Of a DNA stretch of 64,000 bases, positions 1 through 9,349 are shown piece by piece (the first letter of the stretch is position 1; each line of letters opens with the position of its first letter). Source of the stretch: Erythrobacter sp. EC-HK427 (GTDB lineage Bacteria > Pseudomonadota > Alphaproteobacteria > Sphingomonadales > Sphingomonadaceae); NCBI RefSeq assembly GCF_902498745.1, contig NZ_LR701479.1, positions 1,943,663 to 2,007,662 on the forward strand, read 5' to 3'. Under the pieces are notes generated by a model. It worked only from the letters and a program-made list of their open reading frames with translations, had not been told where the DNA came from and did not search any database. Made by a program: the position numbers and the translations under genes.

Positions 1-807
1 CATGACCCGAAGCTGCTCGTGCAAATGCTCGAGAGCGTAAAATCGGGCGAATATGATCTCGCCTATGCCAGCCGTTTCGCGGTCGGCGGCAATGCCGACG
101 GGCTGTCTTCCAAAGGGCGCGAAAGCGGCTCCAAAATCGCTAACGCCTTGGCGCGTAAGCTGACCGGCACCGAGCTGACCGACGCGATGAGCGGGTTCTT
201 CCTGCTGCGCACCGAGCAACTGCGTAAACAGGCTGAAAACCTTTCGGGCATAGGGTTCAAGATCATGCTCGACATTCTCGCGACCGCCGAGCCGCGCCTT
301 AGAGTAAAGGAATTCCCGTTGAAATTCGCAGAACGCCTCGCTGGCGAATCCAAGCTCGATCACGGCGTGGTGCTCGATTTCGTGGGCGGTCTGGTCGAAC
401 GCTATTTCGGCCGCTGGATCCCGACGCGCTTCGTGCTGTTCGGCATGGTCGGCGGGCTGGGCGTGTTCGTCCATATGGCGGTGCTGGCGGCGATTTACTG
501 GCCGGACAGCGTGGGCTTCGGCCTCGCGCAGGCCATTGCCACGATGGTGGCGATGACGTTCAACTTCTGGCTGAACAACCTGCTGACCTATCGCGATAAA
601 AAGATCGAAGGCGCGGACGGCTTCTTCTGGGGCTGGCTGAAATTCTGCGGCGCGTGCTCGGTTGGCGCGTTTGCCAATGTCGCGGTTGCGATGGTGCTTG
701 AAGACCAGGGCGTACTCTGGTGGGTGGCGGCGCTGGTCGGCGTGGTGATCGCGAGCGTGTGGAACTATGCGCTGTCGAGCAAGTTTGTGTGGGGGCGGTT
801 TAGGTAG
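1..807 (+). CDS. Polyprenol-phosphate sugar synthase (GT2) with C-terminal GtrA domain, 5' truncated
   Basis: The reading frame is open from the first base (it begins HDPKLLVQML), so the gene starts upstream of the window. The visible first ~115 residues match the end of a family 2 glycosyltransferase of the dolichyl/polyprenyl-phosphate mannose synthase type (SRF, TDAMSGFFLLR, GIGFKIMLDIL). Residues ~140-265 form a GtrA-like module with four hydrophobic helices. Known members transfer a sugar from a nucleotide donor to polyprenyl phosphate at the cytoplasmic membrane; GtrA is thought to help flip the product. The convergent gene beyond the repeat at 839-916 encodes a lipid-carrier-dependent glycosyltransferase that could use this product (inference). 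Substrate cannot be told from sequence. Confidence 0.85.
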   Translation, partial: HDPKLLVQMLESVKSGEYDLAYASRFAVGGNADGLSSKGRESGSKIANALARKLTGTELTDAMSGFFLLRTEQLRKQAENLSGIGFKIMLDILATAEPRLRVKEFPLKFAERLAGESKLDHGVVLDFVGGLVERYFGRWIPTRFVLFGMVGGLGVFVHMAVLAAIYWPDSVGFGLAQAIATMVAMTFNFWLNNLLTYRDKKIEGADGFFWGWLKFCGACSVGAFANVAVAMVLEDQGVLWWVAALVGVVIASVWNYALSSKFVWGRFR

Positions 808-838
808 TCTGACGCACCACGGGCCAATCCCCCAAACC

Positions 839-916
839 CGCTCGTCCTGAGCTTGTCGAAGGACGAAATCGCTCCCGCTGCAAATTCGTGCTTCGGCAGG
901 CTTAGCACGAACGGGA
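839..916. repeat. REP-like palindromic element, family A
   Basis: Between two convergent genes lies CTCGTCCTGAGCTTGTCG followed by AAGGACG, then a second inverted block CGTGCTTCGGCAGGCTTAGC. The same core word (CTTGTCGAAGG / CCTTCGACAGG) recurs near 6459-6529, 21174-21380 and 44498-44590, always between genes. This is the class of short extragenic palindromes widespread in sphingomonads and other proteobacteria. The hairpin may also stabilise 3' ends of both converging transcripts (inference). Confidence 0.75.
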
Positions 917-1198
917 TCAGGAAGATTGCTGATTTCGTTCGAACTTCCAGCTTCGATCCAAGGCCGGCTTACCATCAATCATTATTGTTCGGTCGTCCAT
1001 CTCTCCATTTGGCCACACTGTAAGATCACCATTAGGATCATAGTCGGTCTCGAGAGCGGGTAGTCCGGCCTTCGGTGTCCAAACAAAAGAGAGCACCTCG
1101 CCGGGTTTTAACTCGAAGCAATGAGGCCATGGTTCGATTGCGACGTAAGCTAGCCTTTCACCACGGTTTGCGATCCTGTGCTCGATAGGCTCTATCAC
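917..1198 (-). CDS. Small conserved-looking hypothetical protein
   Basis: I do not recognise the family. The start is chosen as the GTG at 1198 because GTGA overlaps the stop of the upstream glycosyltransferase by four bases, a classic coupling arrangement; an earlier in-frame GTG at 1225 would give 102 residues. The ~93-residue product has no signal peptide or membrane segment and is rich in Pro, Trp, Asp and Glu (NRGERLAYVAIEPWPHCFEL, KPGEVLSF), with the look of a small beta-rich domain. Expected role: accessory to the glycosyltransferase it is coupled to (inference only). Confidence 0.55.
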   Translation of the reverse strand: MIEPIEHRIANRGERLAYVAIEPWPHCFELKPGEVLSFVWTPKAGLPALETDYDPNGDLTVWPNGEMDDRTIMIDGKPALDRSWKFERNQQSS

Positions 1199-2469
1199 CG
1201 CCACCCCTCCGTCCAGGCCCACCACAGGAACGCCTGCTCATTGCTCAGCTCTGCTGCGGTCAGGATCGGGAACCAGTACACGAAAAACCCCGCCGCGCCG
1301 AGGATCAGCGCCCATGGCACCAGCCGCTCGCCTCGCTGCCACAGCCATTCCACCGCCAGCGCCAGCGCCGCGGAAACGAACATTCCCGGCAGGAAATAGT
1401 GGAAGTAGAATTGCGACGCCTTGGGCGCGACCAGCCACAGGGCGAGGCTCGCCACATACATCAGCACCAGCGCAATCGCATCGCGGCGGCCGTGTTGCCA
1501 GCCCGCCCACACGCACCAGCCCAGTGCCAGCACGCCGAACCACATCGTCACCGGATTGCCGATCAGCATCACCCCGCGCTGCGCCCCGTCGATCGGCTCG
1601 TACAGATACCAGACGACCCGCGCATTCGCGACCCATTGCCACCACACGCTCTCGTACGGGTGCGGCTCCAGCACCTGCTTTTGCAGCTCGAGCATGGACT
1701 GGTGGAGGTCGATCAGGCCGGTCGGGTTGCCGGAATGCACATCCCAGAACAGGAACGGCCAATAGGTGGCGCCATAGACCGCAAGCGGCAGCACGCCGAG
1801 CCAGATGCCTGCCTCCCACAGCGAAATCCCCGCCACCGGCCAGCCGCGCCGCGAGGTGAGGAAGCGCCGCCTGCCCGAAGCCAGCCGCGCGGCGAAGAAG
1901 GCGAGGCCGGGTAGCACCGCGAGCGGTATCGCGTTCCACTTGCTCGCCATCGCGCAGCCCAACGCCATGCCGCACACGACCAGCCGCCAGCGCCCCGTCT
2001 CGTTCTCGCGCACGGCCCCGGCAAACATCCAGAACGCGACCATCACGAAAGCGACCATGAACACATCCAGCATCGCAATGCGGGAGTGAACGAACAGCAG
2101 GAAATTGGTCGCGGCGAAAAAGCCGGTCAGCAGGCTCACCATCCGCGTCTGGCTGGCGAACCACATCGCGCGCATGAAGGCGAACAGCGCCAGCGTGCCG
2201 AACACCGCGCTCAGAATGCGCCAGCCCAGCGCTTCGTCCCCGAACAGCACAAGGCCCAGCGCCATGATCTGCTTGGCGAGCGGCGGGTGCTCAACATTGG
2301 TCGCCATTTGCAAATCGAGCACGGCGCGCGCGGCAGGCAAATAGTGCACTTCGTCAAAATAGGGCGAGGCGGGCACCGTCAGCCGCACCAGGCACAGCGC
2401 GAAGAACGCCAGCGCGATGGCGACGTTGAGGGCAATGGGATCGCGGGGATGATCGGGAATGTCGGTCAT
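1195..2469 (-). CDS. Phospholipid carrier-dependent glycosyltransferase (PMT/ArnT-like)
   Basis: A 424-residue polytopic membrane protein. The first periplasmic loop contains the acidic signature YFDEVHYLPAARA and then VEHPPLAKQ, matching the protein O-mannosyltransferase/ArnT superfamily (GT39/GT83), where the Asp-Glu pair acts in catalysis. About ten or more hydrophobic helices follow. These enzymes take a sugar from a polyprenyl-phosphate carrier and attach it to protein or lipid on the outer face of the inner membrane. The convergent GT2-GtrA protein could supply the carrier-linked sugar (inference). The start at 2469 diverges from metZ with an 80-base gap. It is coupled by a four-base overlap to the small gene downstream. 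Confidence 0.85.
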   Translation of the reverse strand: MTDIPDHPRDPIALNVAIALAFFALCLVRLTVPASPYFDEVHYLPAARAVLDLQMATNVEHPPLAKQIMALGLVLFGDEALGWRILSAVFGTLALFAFMRAMWFASQTRMVSLLTGFFAATNFLLFVHSRIAMLDVFMVAFVMVAFWMFAGAVRENETGRWRLVVCGMALGCAMASKWNAIPLAVLPGLAFFAARLASGRRRFLTSRRGWPVAGISLWEAGIWLGVLPLAVYGATYWPFLFWDVHSGNPTGLIDLHQSMLELQKQVLEPHPYESVWWQWVANARVVWYLYEPIDGAQRGVMLIGNPVTMWFGVLALGWCVWAGWQHGRRDAIALVLMYVASLALWLVAPKASQFYFHYFLPGMFVSAALALAVEWLWQRGERLVPWALILGAAGFFVYWFPILTAAELSNEQAFLWWAWTEGWR

Positions 2470-2549
2470 GCGAGGATTGCACCGTTAATGCGCTGCTATC
2501 GCAAGAGCAATTGGCAAAGCCGCTTTGCGCCCCTAACACTCGCCGCGAT

Positions 2550-3758
2550 ATGAAAAAGACCACCGGAACCGATCCCGCCGCTATCGCCCGCTGGCGCCCC
2601 GCCACGCAGGCGGTGCGCGCGGGCACCTGGCGCAGCGCGCATGGGGAGACGAGCGAGGCGCTCTATCTCACCAGCGGCTTTACCTATGATTCGGCAGAGG
2701 AAGTCGCCGCGCGCTTCGCGGGCGAGGCCGAAGGGATGCAATATTCGCGCTTCAAGAACCCGACGGTCGAGATGGCGCAGCACCGCATCGCTGCGCTTGA
2801 AGGGGCAGAGGCGTGCCTGATGCAGGCGAGCGGGATGGCGGCGATGACGAGTTCGCTACTGTGTATGCTGAGCGCGGGCGATCACGTGGTGGCGGGCCGT
2901 GCAGCGTTCGGTTCGTGCCGGTGGATTTTGAGCAATGTCCTCAACCGCTTCGGCATTACCCACACGGTGGTGGACGGGACGGACAATGCCGCTTGGGAAG
3001 CCGCCGTGCAGCCGGGCACCAAGGCATTCTTCTTCGAAACCCCCGCCAACCCGACGATGGATCTGGTCGATCTGGAATTCGTCTGCGGACTGGCGCGATC
3101 GAAGGGCATTACCACGGTGGTCGACAACGCCTTCGCCACCGCCGTGCTGCAAAAGCCGCTGGATTTCGGCGCGGATGTGGTCGCCTATTCCGCCACCAAG
3201 CTGATGGACGGGCAGGGCCGGGTGATGGCGGGCGCGGTGTGCGCGAGCCGTGCATGGATCGACGAATATCTCAGCCCTTTCCAGCGCAATACCGGCCCGA
3301 TTGTCGCCCCGTTCAACGCCTGGGTGGTGATGAAGGGGCTGGAAACGCTGCCGCTGCGCGCGACGGCGCAGAGCCGCAATGCGCTGCAAGTCGCGCAATT
3401 CCTTGAAGACAAGGGCCTGCGCGTCCTCCACCCCGACCTGCCGAGCCATCCGCAGCACGCGCTCGCGCAGAAGCAGATGGTGGCCGCCGGGCCTATCTTC
3501 GCTTTCTTTGCTCCCAAGGGTCAGGAACAGGCGATGGCGCTGTGCAACGCGCTCGAACTGATCGATATCTCCAACAATATCGGCGATTCCAAAACGCTGA
3601 TGTGCCACCCGGCCAGCACCACCCATTACAACATGGGCGCCGAAGGCCGCGCGGAGGCGGGGATCGCCGACGGGATGCTGCGCATCAATGTCGGGCTGGA
3701 AGACCCGCTTGATCTGATCGAGGATCTGGATCGGGCGCTGGGGAAGGTGGGGATTTAG
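2550..3758 (+). CDS. metZ: O-succinylhomoserine sulfhydrylase
   Basis: A 402-residue PLP enzyme of the Cys/Met metabolism (cystathionine gamma-synthase) family. The PLP lysine is K217 in YSATKLMDGQGR, the ring-contacting Asp is D192 in TTVVDNAFATA, and YSRFKNPT near residue 65 is the usual substrate/phosphate element. LYLTSGFTYDSAEE and SRNALQVAQFLE fit the MetZ branch rather than MetB. It makes homocysteine from O-succinylhomoserine and sulfide in the methionine pathway. The ATG at 2550 is preferred over an upstream TTG at 2511 because family members begin near here. It stands alone between divergent and downstream unrelated genes. Confidence 0.88.
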   Translation: MKKTTGTDPAAIARWRPATQAVRAGTWRSAHGETSEALYLTSGFTYDSAEEVAARFAGEAEGMQYSRFKNPTVEMAQHRIAALEGAEACLMQASGMAAMTSSLLCMLSAGDHVVAGRAAFGSCRWILSNVLNRFGITHTVVDGTDNAAWEAAVQPGTKAFFFETPANPTMDLVDLEFVCGLARSKGITTVVDNAFATAVLQKPLDFGADVVAYSATKLMDGQGRVMAGAVCASRAWIDEYLSPFQRNTGPIVAPFNAWVVMKGLETLPLRATAQSRNALQVAQFLEDKGLRVLHPDLPSHPQHALAQKQMVAAGPIFAFFAPKGQEQAMALCNALELIDISNNIGDSKTLMCHPASTTHYNMGAEGRAEAGIADGMLRINVGLEDPLDLIEDLDRALGKVGI

Positions 3759-3832
3759 CCCCAAACCTTCGATCAGGGCTTGCCCAAGCCGCTGATTTGC
3801 ATATGCTTCCTCTATCGCAAGGAGGGACACTT

Positions 3833-5824
3833 ATGTGGGGGTATCGCAAGCTCTTCATGGTGCTGGCCGGGCTGGCGGCATGCGGGTTGCCGGGTCAATT
3901 ACACGCTCAGGCGCAGGTCGATATCAGCGCGATGCAGCAGCAGGACGGCATTCCGCCGGAAATTCCCACATCGGCCTTTGCGGGGCGATCAGAGCTGAGC
4001 AGCGCCCAGCTGTCGCCTGATGGCAGTCGTTTGGCAATGACAGTCGAGCGCGAGGACCAGCTCTATCTGAGCATCTTCGACGCTACGAACTTGCAAATTG
4101 TGGGAGGCCTGCTGCTTGGCGAGCCCGACGATTTCAAGTGGTTCGAATGGGTGACCAACGACCGCATGCTGTTTTCGGTTATGGGCACCGATTCGCGGTA
4201 TGATGCACGGTTCAGCCGCTTGATCGCATATGATATCGCAGACCACCGGTTCCGCCCGCTCACGCTCCAGCGGATGAGCTTCGATGCCGACGATGTGCTG
4301 CATTATGCGGAAGACGGTTCCTACGTGCTCGTCTCGATCGCGGAGGGCTGGGGGCAGGAGCCGGGTGTCTGGCGCTTCAACTTCGATTCCGAAGAGCGAG
4401 AAGACGAAATTCGCGGCGAGCGTTACCATACGCGCAGCCAGTCCGTATTCGCTTGGATTACCGATAACACTGGCGTCGTCCGCATCGGCCTTGGCGCGCG
4501 GGGCGCAAGGACAGTGGGAATGCGCTACCGTTCCGGTGAGGATGGTCGGTGGGATACGGTCGCGCAGGCGCGGGTCGACGAAGAGGGAGCGCTGGAAACC
4601 TGGGACTTCATGGGCCTGCGGGCGGGCAGCGATACCGGTTATTCCATCGCCGTTCCGCCGGGAGGCGAGCGCCGCGTGCTCATGGAATTCAATTTCGCCA
4701 CCGGGGAGCCGGGCGAAATCATCTATCAGTCCACCACCGAGGATGTGTCCTCGGTCACTTTCGATGCCGCCAATAATCCCATCGCCGTGGCCTATGCCGG
4801 CGAGAGATTTCGCCGCGAATGGATCGATCCGGAAATCCGCCGCTGGCGCGATCAGCTAGGGCGCGCACTTCCGGGCGGAGCGGTGACCATTCTCGATATT
4901 GCCGAAGATCGTAGCCGCCTGCTCGTGCTGCAATCGGGGCCGGCCGATCCGGGTGCGCTTTATGTGTTTACGCCTGCCGAGCGGAGCCTGCAATTGTTCG
5001 CCGAATACCGCCCCGGCGTACCTGCCGCCGCGCTCACTGCGCCGCAGCCGATCCGCTACACTGCGCGCGATGGCACTTCGATCCATGGCTACCTCACGCT
5101 GCCACGAGGGCGGGAGCCACGCGGGCTTCCGCTGATCGTACATCCGCATGGCGGGCCTTACGGCATCCGCGACTGGGATAGTTATGACGATCAGGTGCAG
5201 CTGCTGGCCAACCGCGGCTATGCCGTGATTCAACCCAATTTCCGCGGGTCGGGCGGCTATGGCGAAAGCTTTGAGTTGCTTGGCCACGGACAGATCGGGC
5301 GGGCGATGCAGGACGATCTGGACGACGCCGTGGCGCATCTGGTGGCCGAAGGGATCGTCGATCCCGAGCGTGTGTGCATCATCGGCACGAGCTATGGCGG
5401 TTACGCTGCGGCTTGGGGCGTGATCCGCAATCCCGAAATCTATCGCTGCGCGGTCAGCTTTGCCGGCGTGATGCATTTCGAGCGACAATTGGCGCATGAT
5501 GGCGACTATTTGTTTCCCCGCGAGCGCGGGCGGCACTGGGACAGGGTGGAGGGCGATGCCGCGTCGTTCGATCTCGACGACGTCTCTCCCGCCGTTCAGG
5601 TCAGCCGTCTGACCCGTCCATTGCTGCTGGTGCATGGCGAAGAGGACACTCGGGTGCCCTTCAGCCAGTTCGAGCTGATGGTGAGCCGGGCAAACCGGGC
5701 CGATATTCCGATAGAAACACTGGTGCTGGAGGAATCGGGGCACGGCTTCTGGAATCCCGAGGACGAGCAGGCCTATTACGATGCTGTGCTGGCCTTCCTT
5801 GCGGAACACAACCCCGCCGATTGA
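3833..5824 (+). CDS. Secreted S9 family peptidase (dipeptidyl/acylaminoacyl peptidase type)
   Basis: 663 residues starting at the ATG at 3833, with AAGGAGGG seven bases upstream. An N-terminal signal peptide (LFMVLAGLAACGLPGQLHAQ) implies export. A long WD/beta-propeller-like N-terminal region is followed by an alpha/beta hydrolase domain from about residue 410. The catalytic triad is visible as S520 in GTSYGGY, D605 in HGEEDTRVP and H637 in ESGHGFW. Family members release dipeptides or acylated residues from oligopeptides in the periplasm or outside. A second, distinct S9 enzyme is at 44688 and an M14 peptidase at 9276, so the organism appears peptide-scavenging. Confidence 0.88.
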   Translation: MWGYRKLFMVLAGLAACGLPGQLHAQAQVDISAMQQQDGIPPEIPTSAFAGRSELSSAQLSPDGSRLAMTVEREDQLYLSIFDATNLQIVGGLLLGEPDDFKWFEWVTNDRMLFSVMGTDSRYDARFSRLIAYDIADHRFRPLTLQRMSFDADDVLHYAEDGSYVLVSIAEGWGQEPGVWRFNFDSEEREDEIRGERYHTRSQSVFAWITDNTGVVRIGLGARGARTVGMRYRSGEDGRWDTVAQARVDEEGALETWDFMGLRAGSDTGYSIAVPPGGERRVLMEFNFATGEPGEIIYQSTTEDVSSVTFDAANNPIAVAYAGERFRREWIDPEIRRWRDQLGRALPGGAVTILDIAEDRSRLLVLQSGPADPGALYVFTPAERSLQLFAEYRPGVPAAALTAPQPIRYTARDGTSIHGYLTLPRGREPRGLPLIVHPHGGPYGIRDWDSYDDQVQLLANRGYAVIQPNFRGSGGYGESFELLGHGQIGRAMQDDLDDAVAHLVAEGIVDPERVCIIGTSYGGYAAAWGVIRNPEIYRCAVSFAGVMHFERQLAHDGDYLFPRERGRHWDRVEGDAASFDLDDVSPAVQVSRLTRPLLLVHGEEDTRVPFSQFELMVSRANRADIPIETLVLEESGHGFWNPEDEQAYYDAVLAFLAEHNPAD

Positions 5825-5920
5825 TTTCGCCAGTGACCAATTCGGCGCGCGTGCAACAGCTTGCCGCAATGCGACCAAAGCCCTCTTGTGAGTGTGCGGA
5901 TTCGCGCTACTTTGGCCGGT

Positions 5921-6337
5921 ATGGTCACCAACGCGATCCAGTCCCTGTTCCAGCACGTCGCTATCACGCGCGGGGTGACCGTGCGTGTTGCGGTCAGTTT
6001 CATGCCCGAGCAATCGCGCGTGGGGGCAGGGCGCTGGTTCTGGGTCTATCACATCCGTATCGAGAACGGGCGGGAGGATGCAGTGCAGTTGAAAACGCGG
6101 CACTGGCGGATCACCGATTCGAACGGGATGGTGAACATCGTCGATGGCGAAGGCGTGGTGGGCGAAACCCCGCGGCTGGAGCCGGGGCAGGCGCATGATT
6201 ATGTGTCGGGATGCGAGCTGACGACCAATGCGGGCGCGATGGAGGGGTTCTATACCTTCATCGATGCTGGCGGAGAGATGTTCGAGGTGGCTATTCCCTA
6301 TTTTCCGCTCGCTGCGCCTGCTGATTCTTCTGTTTAG
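5921..6337 (+). CDS. apaG: ApaG family protein
   Basis: 138 residues with the ApaG (DUF525) fold signature: TRGVTVRVAVSF, WFWVYHIRIENG, LKTRHWRITDSNG, then the Gly-rich GEGVVGETPRLEPGQ and a GAMEGFYTF segment. The family has an immunoglobulin/FN3-like beta sandwich; genetic work links ApaG to Co2+/Mg2+ efflux and diadenosine tetraphosphate handling, but its biochemical role is unsettled. The ATG at 5921 gives the usual family length; an upstream in-frame ATG at 5861 would add 20 atypical residues. Confidence 0.88.
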   Translation: MVTNAIQSLFQHVAITRGVTVRVAVSFMPEQSRVGAGRWFWVYHIRIENGREDAVQLKTRHWRITDSNGMVNIVDGEGVVGETPRLEPGQAHDYVSGCELTTNAGAMEGFYTFIDAGGEMFEVAIPYFPLAAPADSSV

Positions 6338-6678
6338 CCTCAAGAGCCGGCGGGGCCATCCGGCCCCTTAGGCTTCCGCCCTAACGGGCGGCGCGCGGTC
6401 GCGCGCTGTCGTTGCCTGACCGGCAACGAGACCATTCTAGGCCAAATACGCCCCCAATCCGCTCGTCCTGCGCCTGTCGAAGGACGCTGGCGTGGCGCTT
6501 GCGTCCTTCGACAGGCACAGGACGAGCGGAGCTCAGCAATCGTGAGCACAAGCGAACGACCGAGCGCACAGCGCGACCCGCAGGTGCCGCGCAGCCGGAA
6601 CGCAGTCCCGGCGGAGCGAACGGCACCGAGGACGCTCGCCCGGATGGGCGAGCGAAAAACAAAAAATAAGCGTTCGCG
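6338..6678. other. Intergenic stretch with a palindrome and composition-biased DNA
   Basis: 341 bases between apaG and the convergent M14 peptidase gene. It holds the near-perfect palindrome at 6459-6529 (separate entry), short inverted words (CATCCGGCCCCTTAGG; GCTCGCCCGGATGGGCGAGC) and the minus-strand terminator. Open frames on both strands here are repeat-derived and lack ribosome binding sites, so I call no gene. Confidence 0.6.
6459..6529. repeat. Near-perfect REP-like inverted repeat, family A
   Basis: Two ~28-base arms, CCGCTCGTCCTG..CCTGTCG and CGACAGG..CAGGACGAGCGG, are inverted around a short CTGGCGTGGC spacer. The core word is shared with elements at 839-916, 21174-21380 and 44498-44590. 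This is the cleanest copy in the window and would form a long hairpin in RNA or cruciform in DNA. Confidence 0.8.
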
Positions 6679-6689
6679 CTAGCGAATGC
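6654..6689 (-). terminator. Rho-independent terminator of the M14 peptidase gene
   Basis: Read on the minus strand: GCATTCGC-TAGC-GCGAACGC (one mismatch in the eight-base stem) followed immediately by TTATTTTTTGTTTTT. The stop codon TAG lies in the loop, so termination follows translation directly. Confidence 0.75.
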
Positions 6690-9276
6690 GACTGGGCGCC
6701 ACCATCACCGCATTCGCCAGCAGCAGATCAAGCCCGTCCAAATATCCGCGCACGGCGGGATCATGAGCGAAACCGATGGCCAGCCCGCGGCCGCTGCTTT
6801 GCGCGATCATATAGGGCTTGTAAGCCATCTGCAGGCGGTTTTCCTCCCATACATAGCCCGCTGCGACCAGATTGGCGGCATCGGCATAGCGCACCACATT
6901 CACCCCGTCGGACAGGCTGAGTGGGGTCAGGATCAGCGAGCCATCGGCAAACACCGTGGGCGGGGCATTGTCATAACCGGCGGCAAGGAAGCTCTCGCCA
7001 TCCACCACCGTGTTGAGCAGCGCGCCCGGCAGCGTATCGGGGCGGCGGGTGGGATCGACGATCCGATCGCGATATTCGGCCTCGCTGGCAATCGCGGTGC
7101 CTGGCGCGGGGCCGGTCTTTTCGTCCGCGTCGGGAGAGCCGCCCAGCACGGTTTCGCTTTGCGTGGCGAACAGCGCGTCGTCTCCGCTGGCAAAGGCCGC
7201 GAGCGAATCGCCATAGGCCACCAGCACGCCGCCGCCCTGCACATAGCGGGTGAGCGCCGCACGCTCGCTGCCGCCGACGCCGTAGCTGTCGGGCACGATC
7301 ATCACGTCGAAACCGGAAAGATCGGCACGGGCGAGATTGTCGGCGCGCACCGCCGCGGTGGGCAGGCCCAGCCGCTGTTCGATCACATAGCGCGTCGCGC
7401 CCGCCGAGAGCGGGGAGATATTTCCATCCCACACCACGCCAATGGTGGGTGCGGTCAGCAGGACAAAGCTGCCGGAGCCAAGGTTCGGGCCATCATCGAC
7501 CCAGCCCGAATCGAGCGGGCGGGTTTCCGCCCCGATTTCCTGCGCCAGCTCGACCAGCCGGTCGAGCGAGCCGTCATTCTCCGCCAACGTGAACACCACC
7601 GTGCCGCGCGGGAAGGTCTCGCCGCCCACGGCGAAGGCGGTGTCGGACGAGCGGCCCTTCAGCCCCGCGCGCAAGGCTTCGGCCACCAGCCGCACTTGCC
7701 CGCTATCGGTCCACGGCACCGCGATGCCGAAGGCTCCGGCGGCGGCGATTTGCCCGCTGATCGGCGAATCGGCGCTGACCGGCGTTCCCGCGCTCGCCGC
7801 AGCGCATTCGGTGATATCGAGCCCGCTCATCTGGCCGACCGACCATGCGGTGGTGTCGTAGATTTCGTGCGGCAGATCGCTGGCGCGGCGTGCTTCCTGC
7901 GCGGCGATGAAATCGGCGGGAAGCTCCACATCGCGGTCAAGCAGGCTGCGGATCAGCCGCGCGGTGGGTTGGCGCATCGAGATGCTGAGATAGCCTTGCG
8001 GATAGGAACGCCCGCAAGCCGTGGCGCTGCCATCGACGCGGCCCACCGCGATGCCCTGATGCACCAGACGGCGACCCAAAGCCTCGGCGTTCCAGCGGCG
8101 GTTCGCCAAGTCGATCACGAAATAGCCGGTGCCCACCGCGCCATTGGCGGCGCTGCGGCGGTAGCTGGCGTAATCCTCCAGAAACATATCGGCATTGCGC
8201 GCCACCGTCTCGGCGGTGGAGAGCGAGGTGGCGAAATGGTTGCGCACCCCTTCGCCATAGGTGAGGATTTCGCCATTGCTGCGTTCCCACACGAGGCCCC
8301 GGGCAGAGGATTGCTCAAAGGTCATGGCAATCGCGCCGTTTAATGTCGGCCACGTGTCGCCATAGCCGGGGTAGAAAGCGTCGAAGACCTCGCGGGTGTA
8401 ATAGGGCTCCCCCAAGGAATCGAGCATCGCGCCCATATTGCGCCCCAGCAGGCCCTGCCGCTGCCGCTGCGTCGCGGTGATATAGGGGTTGAACGGATCG
8501 GCGCTGGGCGGGAAGAAATAGGTCTGGTCGCCGCCCATTTCGTGCACGTCGGCCAGCACCACGGGGTTCCACGCCGCCACCGCCGTCACCTTGCCGCGCG
8601 TTTCGGGCTGGGTGAGCGCGAACCAGTCGCGGTTCAGATCGAACAGATAGTGGTTGAAACGCCCGCCCGGCCACGGCTGGTCCGGCCCCGCCGTGGCGCG
8701 GTCTGCCGAGGGAGCGATGCCCAATTGCGCGTAATAGGAATTGGTGAAGCGCGCGCGCCCGTCGGGGTTTTGCGAAGGGTCGATGATGACCACGCTGTTG
8801 CGCATGATCGTATCGACGCGGTCATCCCCGCGCGCGGCGAGTAGGTGATAGGCCATCACCAGCGCGGCATCCGATCCGCTGATTTCGTCACCATGCACGC
8901 TGTAAGCGAGCCATGTCACGGGCACGCTGTCCGGCCCCGGTGCGCCGCCATTGGCGATGCGCTGCATATCGGCCTGGATCGCGTCGATCCGCGCCATGTT
9001 CTCGCGGCCGGAAATGACCACGTAGATCAGCGGGCGGCCTTCCCAGCTGCGCGCATATTCGACGATCCGCACCCGGTCGGGCGCGGCCTCTTGCAGCGCC
9101 TCCATATAGTCGATCAGCACTTCGGGGCGCGTGATTTGCTCTCCGCTGCGATGGCCGGCAACTTGCTCCAGCGTCGGGATCGCGGGATCGAAGTCTCCGC
9201 CAAAGAAACTCTGGGCCGAAGCCGCTGCGGGCAGGGCGAGCAGTGTTGCACAAAAGACAAGAAAAGCGCGGATCAT
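6679..9276 (-). CDS. Secreted M14 family zinc carboxypeptidase-like protein
   Basis: 865 residues from the ATG at 9276, preceded by GGAG; a further upstream start would ruin the signal peptide (MIRAFLVFCATLLALPAAASAQ). The N-terminal domain is an M14 metallopeptidase: zinc ligands H128 and E131 in SVHGDEISG, H245 in LADVHEMGG, and the substrate-side ITFEQ-like AMTFEQSSARG. After ~residue 400 come unannotated regions ending in a glutamine amidotransferase-like segment (VMIVPDSYGVGG, YVQGGGVLVAYGDSL), a layout common in large bacterial M14 proteins. Expected role: peptide or peptidoglycan-stem trimming outside the cytoplasm. It diverges from the membrane protein at 9350. Confidence 0.85.
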   Translation of the reverse strand: MIRAFLVFCATLLALPAAASAQSFFGGDFDPAIPTLEQVAGHRSGEQITRPEVLIDYMEALQEAAPDRVRIVEYARSWEGRPLIYVVISGRENMARIDAIQADMQRIANGGAPGPDSVPVTWLAYSVHGDEISGSDAALVMAYHLLAARGDDRVDTIMRNSVVIIDPSQNPDGRARFTNSYYAQLGIAPSADRATAGPDQPWPGGRFNHYLFDLNRDWFALTQPETRGKVTAVAAWNPVVLADVHEMGGDQTYFFPPSADPFNPYITATQRQRQGLLGRNMGAMLDSLGEPYYTREVFDAFYPGYGDTWPTLNGAIAMTFEQSSARGLVWERSNGEILTYGEGVRNHFATSLSTAETVARNADMFLEDYASYRRSAANGAVGTGYFVIDLANRRWNAEALGRRLVHQGIAVGRVDGSATACGRSYPQGYLSISMRQPTARLIRSLLDRDVELPADFIAAQEARRASDLPHEIYDTTAWSVGQMSGLDITECAAASAGTPVSADSPISGQIAAAGAFGIAVPWTDSGQVRLVAEALRAGLKGRSSDTAFAVGGETFPRGTVVFTLAENDGSLDRLVELAQEIGAETRPLDSGWVDDGPNLGSGSFVLLTAPTIGVVWDGNISPLSAGATRYVIEQRLGLPTAAVRADNLARADLSGFDVMIVPDSYGVGGSERAALTRYVQGGGVLVAYGDSLAAFASGDDALFATQSETVLGGSPDADEKTGPAPGTAIASEAEYRDRIVDPTRRPDTLPGALLNTVVDGESFLAAGYDNAPPTVFADGSLILTPLSLSDGVNVVRYADAANLVAAGYVWEENRLQMAYKPYMIAQSSGRGLAIGFAHDPAVRGYLDGLDLLLANAVMVAPSRIR

Positions 9277-9349
9277 GCAGGACTCCGAGTTGGCAAACGC
9301 GGTTTGTGTGGCCATGTGCGGTAACCGTCAAGCCAAAGTCTGCGCGAGA

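Noticed and set aside
6381-6669. Open frames on both strands between apaG and the M14 gene
   Set aside because: They are translations of the palindromic repeat (phrases such as RSSCACRRT) and lack start signals.
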